A stretch of DNA of 64,000 nucleotides from Cladocopium goreaui (Eukaryota > Sar > Dinophyceae > Suessiales > Symbiodiniaceae): positions 53,637-117,636 of the forward strand of contig CAMXCT020002056.1 of NCBI GenBank assembly GCA_947184155.2, in the 5' to 3' direction. The stretch's first letter is position 1, and the number at the start of each line of letters is the position of its first letter. This document shows positions 34,401 through 41,379 of this stretch, piece after piece. The notes under the pieces were generated by a model. The model worked only from the letters and a program-made list of their open reading frames with translations. It had not been told where the DNA came from and did not search any database. Position numbers and translations under genes: made by a program.

Positions 34401-35868
34401 TGAGTATGGTTATCCACCTTACATTGGTGCTAGGCTTAAGAAACCTGGTTACGGTCTTAATGATGCGCCACGCCGTTGGTGGCAGATCATTGATAAAGCC
34501 TTACTAGACTGTGGACTTGTTCCCACACGCGCAGATAGATGCACCTATGTTCTGTATGACAGTACTTCTAAGACAAGGACCTACCAACCACCTCGTAGTG
34601 TAACCACCGAACAGGTAACTATTTCGGAAGCAATTGACCATCTTATGGATCCGGTAGCCCGAAACAATGCTCAGGGACGCAGACCGCATGGTTTCATTTG
34701 TCTTCATGTCGATGACCTGTTCATGGCAGGTGACAAGGTGTTTGAGTCCAAGGTCTTGTCCAGTCTGCGTAAGAACTTTGCTGTCGGTTCAGAAGACAAA
34801 AATGACATTATGTTTGTAGGACAACGCATCAAATGGAAGACTCATGACAAGTATGGACCATACATTTCTGTTGACCAGAAACTTGCTGTCGATGCAGTTG
34901 AAGAAGTCAAGATTGATAAGTCCTTGAAGGATAACATCCAGTGCAATCCTCAACTTCACACCGCTTATCGATCAGTTCTTGGACAGCTTAATTGGTTACA
35001 GAGTAGGACACAGGTCCACATCTGTTACAAGTTTTCGCGTTGTGCCTCAGCCGCTGCTAGTCCGACCATAGGTGATGTCAGGGAAATCAACAAGGTTGTT
35101 CGAACCCTCAAGAGTCAATATGTAGATGGTAGATTCTGGCCTCTGAAGGGTTCTCAGCGTATCCTTGGCATGCCTGATGCATCCTACCGTAACAACAGTG
35201 ATAAGTCTAGTCAGCGTGCTCATGTCATTTTCCTAGCCGAAGACCGCAAATTGCCTTCCAAGGGAACATACCGCAATTCCGGTTACGACACGCAAACACA
35301 CCGTATAGACGGTTCCAACTCAGCAACCCGCGGGTCGATTATTGACTATGAGAGTCATAAGATAACCACTACAACACAATCCACTACTGTTGCCGAACTG
35401 AATGCCTTAATGAAATGTTTTGGAACCTGTTTGTTTTTGCGTGCACTTTGGGCCGACATCAGTGGTGAGATCGTCCCCATACACATCCGAACAGACGCAA
35501 ACAATTTAGTCACCACAGCTCAGACAACACACTTACCTGAACAGAAGGAGACCCATCATTTAATACAAATGTTAAGACATGAAAGTAACACTGGACACTT
35601 GGATGACCTGAGCCACATTGCAAGTGAATACTGTCTAGCTGATCCACTTACAAAGTCAACAGCAAAACCAGATCAGTTAGTGTCATCCATTACCACTGGC
35701 AAACTTGAGAATGTTGATACGCACCCGCCATTCCGGTCGTTACTCAAACATAAGGCATTTTTGACTACGTGGGTCATTGAAACGTTGTCAGAGCCGCACA
35801 ATGTATTAACATTTTTCAATGAAGATATTTCTGATTATGTTTTTGCCATGCTATACTTTGAGGAGTAA
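28447..35868 (+). CDS. pol: copia Pol polyprotein: PR-IN-methyltransferase-like-RT-RNase H
   Basis: Open for 2473 codons from the first ATG; meaningful sequence starts near 28693, and upstream residues are gag read out of frame. Numbered from 28447: lysine/glycine-rich basic tail (about 83-160); aspartic protease D368-S-G; a CX2CX4HX8C zinc-knuckle-like motif (about 518-535); integrase with an HHCC-like region (about 650-692) and catalytic D718, D777, E810; a C5-methyltransferase-like domain (about 1068-1285) with FSG motif I (1074-1076), a PxC loop with C1130 and EN 1176-1177; a long acidic/proline-rich linker (about 1435-1770); RVT_2 reverse transcriptase (about 1864-2135) with D1962 and HVDD at 2087-2090; RNase H with D2244, E2317, D2350, D2399. 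PR-IN-RT-RH order defines Ty1/copia. All key residues are present, so the enzymes look intact. It makes and integrates the cDNA. Confidence 0.95.
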   Translation: MPFPAQVLQTQISRTASGPTSTSSTRARPRKVSTDFGSSMKRRVKKVSQVCTRRTSSGFSAPRVHTLSAASTAGPSRKVDQKGYGKKGGKKSRPGFRSRSKGKGFAAWEDDQQDTAFWGKGKGKGKGKKGKKGMMKGKDSFKGMPSWKGKGKGDAKNKGGTNPFLSQPPQANVAQAASSSASHAPEKQETAHAEESWSYDYDTYWTDDWSGYESYYGYDGDYSQGDWYNWSYFVSAEELTDSEDKHSDVNFEDGQTDKINRFCFSGIRLFRLFGHELVEALTFVLLFVSVMYQCFSDLNRSLLKSIRQVEKSVSTGNGELHSFQPRTSPLDSVSTEECVFLNYDHGAQQALLCEYVDLGSHPTYVILDSGCTRAMGSRFAIERLVQACQQHPKRDHIWFSKQPCSSKFSFANGEQSTVKERLVIHFRNDRAQTGWITTCVDILDKGKVPILFSVEQMRNLRMNIEHTPVGEFMTCPLFGMQRTALAVSTSNHPVLDIMALATSSWKPMYSFQSEDITCPACNGKHRPHTNKEGCKRFKGSEPKPEEVPKSAKPDSKKIVKKAIQPDSKLEVPAQPFDPDEEPMVASGPSSGSKDGIPRRREPQIEEETEVKPEPKAGVKLEEKKEPSPKGTLSLALQRIHDKLQSPTELLKLHLKHYHMTTEQFKRRTSALKLPKEIYDKFDQITKSCDTCSTARIAPSRAKVSGIRSEVFGELTFIDHGEVPINQQSKLQFLLMYDGATSLTTAFVVQNRSDPVTISHLQEYFETYQLNPKYIVADQAFMGIEMESYYNRHSIRPISLGPGTPWPNRAEAAIRMFKKQVSLMLISLKDDPLLANITYKQLLRQACISRNTMVTLGGVTPIELAFGRRPADLTAIELMNPAQLTTEAPAPERQIEALRSLAMRKFLEAKQSDDLRRDIASKLQLSDGPFFPGDKVYYWTEDKSKIKSDGSHGGKWIKGKLVSVDGSMVGVDLGTRIVKVNISKIRKDHNPIEDIDIPLEPIALASADFSAKAAAGAESSAKGACTAVKSTCRSDDHANNIIEHDAIQSGPEGITYGCYTWEPAMTGKLDFLELFSGSAKLSQAAAMQGLRVGAPIDLRTGYDLLTAEGRRKAMEVIERQQPKIIHMAPVCGPWSQMQNINDPADTYQKRKKYLPMVEFCARVALYQIEHGRFFIIENPATSKIWFTKHFQRLLMKHTVTYGTLDMCAFGMRDPNGYYYYKPTSLLHNFPEGVLNPVFKRCNSKSKNDPKHYHQPLEGSAPGYGSRTKLAQVYPYRFCSTLIRCILPLGNSRALYPSQLSLAVDLLEDLNLDELRGVQNQLAALTASEHPVLATDLYEQGLPVRDYYTKRLLNRINALPAGNVYHPVQIEAQQDVSHVRQMYLSTSMFDNAIIFRGSFQSLRVEYRHTHGVLLLWKKKDASHVFLRVHPRDMSQLIASHWSAILFWNNDGSIPTDNTDDIPEQNTNIDPPPGLPPQQNNGQDDEHPPEHLKTPPSSPQLPDVPMPDEPHTPHPGFPPDDDQFHTPFHSPPRPSDDMPDDEMHSPQDEPPDLPPHPSSPPDHPQPPFPGATGIPVAPDTIIVPNTIIPPNIDDTPMTQSTKRPPGDPPIPPATKARPSRQMPPASSTQFQPSNHLGGDTQPSVTPNATTQPAVVAPNASKPKKPKHDSVPDDFDDDEPDPDAAPSGHNGPPILPLDGDEPFNPSPMPENDPQPDTQDQQEQQEEEEEEPEEDTDETIPYGSTDTDETLDYNDLVIDDSKWCFLSQEQKLCSNTASFSVPRLIDGSPVALSSVESSNSIGMSYSVVSERQRTRCRKTRSDIIEEYHGINEEDKAFMTLYSMTDKFSYLVGKKRKEATQQEKRQLAKQFLDAKKAECQSWIDNEVFDLVDMRKTRVRNFVAGRWVLTVKKDKDGNFQKCKARWVLKGFQDKQKNTQQTDSPAASRAGFRCATQLAANYHWDLYHMDLKTAFLQGEAYDETRDIICQIPPEYGYPPYIGARLKKPGYGLNDAPRRWWQIIDKALLDCGLVPTRADRCTYVLYDSTSKTRTYQPPRSVTTEQVTISEAIDHLMDPVARNNAQGRRPHGFICLHVDDLFMAGDKVFESKVLSSLRKNFAVGSEDKNDIMFVGQRIKWKTHDKYGPYISVDQKLAVDAVEEVKIDKSLKDNIQCNPQLHTAYRSVLGQLNWLQSRTQVHICYKFSRCASAAASPTIGDVREINKVVRTLKSQYVDGRFWPLKGSQRILGMPDASYRNNSDKSSQRAHVIFLAEDRKLPSKGTYRNSGYDTQTHRIDGSNSATRGSIIDYESHKITTTTQSTTVAELNALMKCFGTCLFLRALWADISGEIVPIHIRTDANNLVTTAQTTHLPEQKETHHLIQMLRHESNTGHLDDLSHIASEYCLADPLTKSTAKPDQLVSSITTGKLENVDTHPPFRSLLKHKAFLTTWVIETLSEPHNVLTFFNEDISDYVFAMLYFEE
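28686..28700 (+). other. gag-pol +1 frame junction (CCAAAAGGGTTATGG)
   Basis: Gag frame reads CCA AAA GGG TTA and goes on to a stop at 28778. The lysine/glycine-rich continuation (YGKKGGKKSR) and all of pol lie in the +1 frame from GGT at 28693. Either a programmed +1 shift at AAA-GGG or a one-base insertion in the A4G3 run explains it. Confidence 0.6.
31648..32305 (+). other. C5-cytosine-methyltransferase-like domain within pol
   Basis: Lies between integrase and the linker to RT. Motif I-like LDFLELFSGSAKLSQA matches the SAM-binding FxGxGG loop only partly (FSGSAKLS). The catalytic-loop-like APVCGPWSQ keeps the Pro and Cys (C1130) of PCQ, and FFIIENP keeps the Glu-Asn of the ENV motif (E1176). 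Cys-to-Glu spacing is 46 residues, close to that of C5 methyltransferases. The canonical PPC and QRR motifs are not evident, so the target, or even activity, is uncertain. I recall published reports of cytosine methyltransferases captured by Symbiodinium copia elements; this domain is more divergent than a typical DNMT. Confidence 0.65.
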
Positions 35869-35879
35869 ATTTTCGTCTC

Positions 35880-35896
35880 AAGAAAATTTGTGTCTG
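35880..35896 (+). repeat. 17-bp direct repeat after pol (left copy)
   Basis: AAGAAAATTTGTGTCTG starts 12 bp after the pol stop and recurs exactly at 40693-40709, just before the 3' LTR. The pair brackets the second ORF. Confidence 0.85.
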
Positions 35897-36071
35897 CAAT
35901 CTCTTGGCTCACAGGGTTCTTATTGTTTTTCTTTTTCGCGACGCCCGGACTCACGTCCCTTGGCACTGTTCTTGAACCCAGAAGCCAATTCTTGGAGACA
36001 CCTCGAAGATCTTGTTGAAGATCGATTTCTCAAAGGTCGCATCAAAAGGTTGACCAACTCACTTCCCTTTT

Positions 36072-39000
36072 ATGCCTCCGAAGTTCTCAAAGCATGGCCG
36101 CACAGATCATTCCGCCTCTGCGGATTACACACCACGTGGCTTTCGTAGTTCTCGTGGCAACCGTCCACAACACACACCGCGTGGCGGTAATCCAGACAGA
36201 AGGCAAAATCGCGACACCCGGACATACGAATCTCGTAGCCGGGCCATAGACGATGCATTCGGCGCGCCTCTTGACTCTGTGCAGTCGAACAGCCGCATTT
36301 TTGCTGAGTGCATTTCTCAGGTCCTCAGAAAGCAATCCGGTATCAAGACCAAGGAGGACCATGATTCCGCATTAGCGGATAGCAATTATGAGACCATGTC
36401 ACGTCACTTGTCTTATATCTTTCGGCATACGAAGTTAATGCACCGTGACGGATCATTGTCCTTACATGAGCTTATTAGCCATCCTGGCACAGCCAGAAAA
36501 ATTCGCGCTTTGTACCGTGAAGGACCAAAATTTTTGCAAGATTTTGACTCTAATGAGCTTTCAATGCAGGTCCGACAGAGAGAAAACACTGTTACTTTCC
36601 TTATGCCCCTGGCCCACGTAATCTGCGACTCTAACAAAGCCAGGGCCATGATCGGCTATGTAACCACCGAAGATTTCCAACCAGGCATTGTTCCGATACC
36701 GGACACGTGGTTTAAGCCGGCAGACTTCGATGATGAGGTCAACAGGGAAAGCCAAGCCGACCTGCTTGATGGTCTCGACATTGCGAGCATTTTTATCCGT
36801 TTTGAGAGTGGACATTCCACTGAGGTTGAAATTCAGCATTGCCCATTTAAGCCTGATGTTTTCCCACTAAGGTACCTCGTCCATGGAGCGAACGAGAAAA
36901 ATCTTGAATCCATCCGAAGACTAGGTTTGCTCCCAGGAGGCACCCGTGGTGGAAGGAACCATGTGCATTTCACTCTTGATTCTGCACTCAGTACGATCAG
37001 AGACGTATTACGTCCCGAATCAGACTGCATCCTAATAGCCAGACCTGGTGCCGTTACCGGCCTTGGTCCAGTGATCACTCACAACAGGTACGTCCTCACA
37101 GATCAGACCGTGCCTTTTAATCGCTTTTGCGGTGTTTGGTCCTTCGTTGATCGATCCTGGCTTGTTGCACCGGAACCGGGAGAGCTAAGGCGAATGAATG
37201 ATTATACATCCAATATTGACCTTGCCATGCATGTCTGCCACCATCAACTTTACTGGGAGAAGAAGAATGAGAATGAACAAGATGGTTTCACATGGTCACG
37301 TTCCGAATATATGGAGTATGTGGCAGAAGAAATCGAGAAACTCCCAGTTGTAAAGAAGTTTCTGGAAAGTTTCCGTAGTGCCGATTCCGGTCCGGCCAGG
37401 CCTCTGCGAACAGAAGCAACTCCGAACGACCAAGAGCTTGGCCCACCTGAGACCGAGGCAGACAAGAGAGTAAAAACTCTCAAGGCAGAAATTTCCGAAC
37501 GATTTAAGAAACATCTTGCCAAAGAGCGAAACAAGGAGCAGTCTTCCGCCTCGGAGAGTGAAGCTCCCAAAGGACCTGTTAAGGCCAAGCCTATGCCAAG
37601 GAAACCGAAGGATGCCGCCGCTGCGGCTAGCTCCGACCCAGCATCAGGCCAAGTTGATCCTGACGCTGAAGTTGATCTTCAAGCAGCATCTCCCTGGGGC
37701 GGCCGCCGACAGGTTGTCAAGACAAGAAGACGCCGTGAAATGAACGCTCAGGCAAAGGATTTGTTCCGCGATGCGGACGCCGCCCAAAAGTTTTTCACTA
37801 AGTTTAAAAAGGACACGGAAGAAATTCAATGGTTTCCTCGCCCTGCGGGTCCTCAATGCTGTAAGAATTTTGAAGAATGTGGATGTTCAGAGGCAATGTT
37901 CTGGTGCCACCCTTGTGGCTTTGCCTACTGCTTGGAATGCCGCACCTGCGGCTTGTCTTGCAAACATAATATTGTTAATTTTTCCTCAGAGTTGTCCTCC
38001 GACTTTATTCCAGACAGCATCGGCTCATCCAACTCACCTTTCGACATCGAAGAACTGGTTGATGCCGTACTGGCTGAGTCGTCGTATTTCGGCGCAACAC
38101 GTCGAGAGCATGCTCAAAATCGCCAAGACAAATTCTCGGAACTGATCACGCATCTGCGTGAGGGCCGCTCAATTGGAAACACTTACCTTCAATCTTTTGC
38201 TCGTCATGGAATTGAAGATTTTGATTATACCGAATACATTTATGAAATGCCATTTGGATGTCGAATTCCGACTCTCCAGGAGCACTTTGTTGATGCCCAG
38301 GACCAGACGCCCCTTCCGATCTGGCGACCTGAGGCTTTCTTCAAGTACCCTGATGGCGGTGACCTTAAGTCAGAAGAGATTCTCCGTTTATTGGAACTCT
38401 TCAGATCGTGCCTTCTTGGTAAAAGAGCAATCCTTGGTGTTACCAAGCGCACTAAGGAGAACATCCATGAGTTTCAGAAGGACACGTATCAGCTTGGTAT
38501 TTTGACTTTGAATCTTGGTCACATCAACCGTCTTCCGTTTATCGGAGGTTGTGCCAAATTTCCAAAATGGGTACGAACTGATATCAACCACCGTGCATTG
38601 CCACATTTAGTGTTCCGTAATGCGGCCCATATTGTGTGCCTGTGCGAGGCGTCCGATGAGTACGGTGGCATTGCCGTCCATCGAGAACTAGCCGATGAGT
38701 ACGGTATGATTGGAATGGTAGTGCATCCGCACATCCAGTCACAGTCCGTTGCAATTTTTATCCGTGGCTCACATGATACCGGCTCCTTTATTGAACTTTT
38801 GTGTCATCACCAAATTGAAACCTCTACCAAAGATGCACCCTTTTGGATTTTGCATGGTGCCATTTTTCGTGTTTGCCATGGCATGAACACGTCAGGAGAA
38901 TTTGTTGATCCTTCCACTGGCGCTCGTGTTCCGAAACCGGACATCGAGAAAAATGCCGAATCTACGGTGTACCAGCACGATCGCCCACTTGCATCCTCAC

Positions 39001-40520
39001 TCGATTTTCTTGATCACTCGATCTGTGAGATCGACGGAGATGACGACCTTGCCGTCTCCGGCGTGGAAGCTTGTGAAGTGAATCTTGGAGCCGACACTCA
39101 TGACGTCCGACGTCTCATGTTAGCTGAATGCCGCATTGCGGTTTTTCATATCTCCTCATACGCATGGAGTAATGCCTATAAAGAAACGTGCCAGAAATGG
39201 CTCCAATTTGTCGCAAGCTGTATCGAACATCAGTGCGACTTTTTGTCCGGTGACGGGAATCTTTTCGCACAGCGAAGCTTTAAGGCAGACGATCACTCCG
39301 ACTACCGGACATGTATTTTAATTGACATTTTGGAGCGTTTCCTTCAGCAGATTAATCTTCACCGCAGCCCGATAAACCGTATTACGTATAACGTAGTTTC
39401 ATCGACCACTGCAGCCAATTACATCCGCAGTATGCGTGGAGATGATTCTGATTGTGATTCAATGCTTTTAATTTCTCTTTGTTACGGTAAGCAGATCGCT
39501 GTCACGGAAGCACGTGCAAAAGAAGAATCAGCCTCTGCCGATGGGTTTGCAGGATCTGCCTTCTCCGACGAAGTTATGCTGAACGATGTTGAACAGCTAA
39601 AACATTTGATGGCATACGACCTTGGTCTGGCAGAAAAGGACTGTGCATGGCACTCACCTCTCCTTGCTTACGCCCAGTTGAAGGCATTGAAAAATATGCG
39701 CATCCGATCCAAGGAATCTGAAGATAAAAGACGTGAAAAATGGATGCAGCGAACTCAAGGATATCTCGAAAAACGAGAAGAGAGGAGAGATAGTGTTCCG
39801 CCGCTGCGGACTGACTCTCACAGAAATGTTGGACGCACTCGAAGTCGATCGATCAGCAGGACCAGAACATATCGACCCAGAGCTGAAACACCAGCACCGC
39901 CTCCGGCACCTGTGCGAGGTCCAGCAGCAAAGGCCAGACCAGTTGAACCTGTGAAATATAAGGCTGCACCGAGATCCTTGAAAGAACCACCAGCTCCGAC
40001 ATCATCAGGATCTTCCTCTAGTGCTAGGCCGCCTGTAAAGGCTCCTCCAGTTCCGGCTCCCGGACGAACACTAGGTGCACAGCAGCCAAGAACGCCTCCT
40101 GATCCACCGGGACCGCCGAAGACTCCACCGCCGTGGAGAGAGAGATCTCAACAGACTGAGCAGAGGCAAACGACCAGAAAAAGGCCGATCAACGTACCTG
40201 AACCTCCGGCGCCTCCATCCCGAATATCGGGTACACAATGGCTTAACCAAGGAACAGCTTCCAGCTCTTCCGTATCTCGTAATTACGATTACAGCTATGA
40301 TCAGCCGTCGCACTACAGAGTAAATCCCAACACCACTCAAGTAGAATACGTCCCAGGGTACCAGATACCCAGACAGCGTTGGGTCCAGAAATATGACGGA
40401 TCGTGGCTTGACATGATCCCGCAGACACCGGATCAGTCCATTTTCTTTCATCAGACCGGTGAGCTAAGAAGGAGGAACGAATTGAGTTTTTACGGTTACT
40501 ATTTCACTATGGGCTTGTAG
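36072..40520 (+). CDS. Retrotransposon ORF2: Tpt1/KptA-like domain, Cys-rich module, EEP-like domain
   Basis: A 1482-codon ORF, 204 bp after pol in a different frame. Residues 1-70 are R/G/Q-rich, likely RNA-binding. Residues about 108-305 match Tpt1/KptA RNA 2'-phosphotransferase: LSYIFRH with R118 and H119, SLHELISH (conserved after it in the family), VHG with H271, and RNHVHF with R295, H297 and H299. Tpt1 removes a splice-junction 2'-phosphate from tRNA using NAD+ and can ADP-ribosylate RNA ends. Residues 596-632 hold ten Cys plus His (CX2C pairs), a zinc-binding-like module. Residues about 807-1135 resemble an EEP nuclease fold: LTLNLG (N814), CLCEA (E859), SGDGN (D1061, N1063), SDCD (1126-1129) where SDH is usual. 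Residues about 1285-1400 are S/R- then P-rich. Translation may need its own mRNA or reinitiation. The Tpt1 call is firm, the EEP call moderate. Confidence 0.85.
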   Translation: MPPKFSKHGRTDHSASADYTPRGFRSSRGNRPQHTPRGGNPDRRQNRDTRTYESRSRAIDDAFGAPLDSVQSNSRIFAECISQVLRKQSGIKTKEDHDSALADSNYETMSRHLSYIFRHTKLMHRDGSLSLHELISHPGTARKIRALYREGPKFLQDFDSNELSMQVRQRENTVTFLMPLAHVICDSNKARAMIGYVTTEDFQPGIVPIPDTWFKPADFDDEVNRESQADLLDGLDIASIFIRFESGHSTEVEIQHCPFKPDVFPLRYLVHGANEKNLESIRRLGLLPGGTRGGRNHVHFTLDSALSTIRDVLRPESDCILIARPGAVTGLGPVITHNRYVLTDQTVPFNRFCGVWSFVDRSWLVAPEPGELRRMNDYTSNIDLAMHVCHHQLYWEKKNENEQDGFTWSRSEYMEYVAEEIEKLPVVKKFLESFRSADSGPARPLRTEATPNDQELGPPETEADKRVKTLKAEISERFKKHLAKERNKEQSSASESEAPKGPVKAKPMPRKPKDAAAAASSDPASGQVDPDAEVDLQAASPWGGRRQVVKTRRRREMNAQAKDLFRDADAAQKFFTKFKKDTEEIQWFPRPAGPQCCKNFEECGCSEAMFWCHPCGFAYCLECRTCGLSCKHNIVNFSSELSSDFIPDSIGSSNSPFDIEELVDAVLAESSYFGATRREHAQNRQDKFSELITHLREGRSIGNTYLQSFARHGIEDFDYTEYIYEMPFGCRIPTLQEHFVDAQDQTPLPIWRPEAFFKYPDGGDLKSEEILRLLELFRSCLLGKRAILGVTKRTKENIHEFQKDTYQLGILTLNLGHINRLPFIGGCAKFPKWVRTDINHRALPHLVFRNAAHIVCLCEASDEYGGIAVHRELADEYGMIGMVVHPHIQSQSVAIFIRGSHDTGSFIELLCHHQIETSTKDAPFWILHGAIFRVCHGMNTSGEFVDPSTGARVPKPDIEKNAESTVYQHDRPLASSLDFLDHSICEIDGDDDLAVSGVEACEVNLGADTHDVRRLMLAECRIAVFHISSYAWSNAYKETCQKWLQFVASCIEHQCDFLSGDGNLFAQRSFKADDHSDYRTCILIDILERFLQQINLHRSPINRITYNVVSSTTAANYIRSMRGDDSDCDSMLLISLCYGKQIAVTEARAKEESASADGFAGSAFSDEVMLNDVEQLKHLMAYDLGLAEKDCAWHSPLLAYAQLKALKNMRIRSKESEDKRREKWMQRTQGYLEKREERRDSVPPLRTDSHRNVGRTRSRSISRTRTYRPRAETPAPPPAPVRGPAAKARPVEPVKYKAAPRSLKEPPAPTSSGSSSSARPPVKAPPVPAPGRTLGAQQPRTPPDPPGPPKTPPPWRERSQQTEQRQTTRKRPINVPEPPAPPSRISGTQWLNQGTASSSSVSRNYDYSYDQPSHYRVNPNTTQVEYVPGYQIPRQRWVQKYDGSWLDMIPQTPDQSIFFHQTGELRRRNELSFYGYYFTMGL

Positions 40521-40692
40521 CCCCAAAAAATTGCAATGTTCCGCATTTGCGGTCGCTTTCGTCCAATAGAAAATACCGCTTTCCAACAGCGGAGAGTAGC
40601 TTCTGTACAGTTTTGTTTTTGTCTTCGGACCGTCTCACAGCAGATCACAGGCTGAGCGCTACCTGTGAAACAGACTTGCATGTTCCGACACG

Positions 40693-40709
40693 AAGAAAAT
40701 TTGTGTCTG
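40693..40709 (+). repeat. 17-bp direct repeat before 3' LTR (right copy)
   Basis: AAGAAAATTTGTGTCTG ends 2 bp before the 3' LTR. It occupies the place of the polypurine tract; its purine part is only GAAGAAAA. Its duplicate follows the pol stop at 35880. Confidence 0.85.
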
Positions 40710-40711
40710 TT

Positions 40712-40915
40712 TGTGATTTATTTTTGTTTACGTGTCTTCACAATGCATTCATGCATGTTGACATGTATACTTAATTCATATCTCTCATGCGCACTCCGCA
40801 TGGCTCAAGACTAGCAGCAATTCCGCGTGTACAAAAAGAGTGTAGTCGCTTCCGCTTGCCACAGGTGTTTACTTAGGTTTCCAGGGCTCCCCTAATAGAG
40901 GGAAAAGCTACCTCA
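40712..40915 (+). repeat. 3' LTR
   Basis: Starts TGTGATTTATTT and ends AAAAGCTACCTCA. Identical to the 5' LTR over 109 bp at the start and 36 bp at the end, diverged for about 59 bp between (40821-40879). Confidence 0.9.
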
Positions 40916-41365
40916 GGGGGTGGGGGGGCGGGGGTGGACAGGAGGGGGTGTGCTGAGGGAGGGAAGTCTTGCTCGCCCCGTTAATTGCGTTTTCCTCGCC
41001 CCGTTAATGTTGTCGAACGTTTGTCGGAGGAGGGGGTGGGAGGGATTAAGGGAGAATGGAAGGGGTTGGGGAGGGTGTTAAGGGGGTGTGGAAGGAGGTG
41101 GAAGGGGGTGGGGGTGGACAGGAGGGGGGGTGGTCCTGCTCGCCCCGTTAATTGCGTTTTCCTCGCCCCGTTAATGATGTCGAACGTTTGTCGGAGGAAG
41201 GGGTGGGAGGGATTAAGGGAGAAGGGAAGGGGTTGGGGAGGGTGTTAAGGGGGCGTGGAAGCGGGTGGAAGGGGGTGGGGGTGGACAGGAGGGGGTGGTG
41301 GTCTTGCTCGCCCCGTTAATTGCGTTTTCCTCGCCCCGTTAATGTTGTCGAACGTTTGTCGGAAA
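40916..41365. repeat. G-rich tandem repeat, about 3 units
   Basis: Each unit has a G-rich stretch (GGGGGTGGGGGTGGACAGGA) followed by CTCGCCCCGTTAATTGCGTT, then CTCGCCCCGTTAATG and TGTCGAACGTTTGTCGGA. The CGCCCCGTTAAT blocks lie near 40974, 41139 and 41309, a period of about 165-170 bp. It abuts the 3' LTR directly. Confidence 0.85.
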
Positions 41366-41379
41366 TCTGCCCTATTCCG

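Larger units (their letters stand above)
22760..40915 (+). mobile_element. Ty1/copia-type LTR retrotransposon with extra Tpt1-EEP ORF
   Basis: An 18,156-bp element with TG...CA LTRs of 205 and 204 bp, a tRNA-iMet primer-binding site, gag, pol in copia order (protease, integrase, reverse transcriptase, RNase H) with a methyltransferase-like domain between integrase and RT, and a second 4.4-kb ORF between pol and the 3' LTR. Without the 4,545 bp added by a nested TIR insertion it would be about 13.6 kb, long for a copia element because of the extra ORF. No target-site duplication is visible: the five bases outside are CCCCC on the left and GGGGG on the right. Gag is broken by the nested insertion and by a +1 frame offset to pol, so this copy is probably not autonomous as it stands, although pol and the second ORF are fully open. 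Long intact ORFs suggest recent activity. Confidence 0.93.

Noticed and set aside
40520-40711. Polypurine tract next to the 3' LTR
   Set aside because: Only a short GAAGAAAA is present and it is not adjacent to the LTR, so I could not call a standard polypurine tract; I record the 17-bp direct repeat instead.
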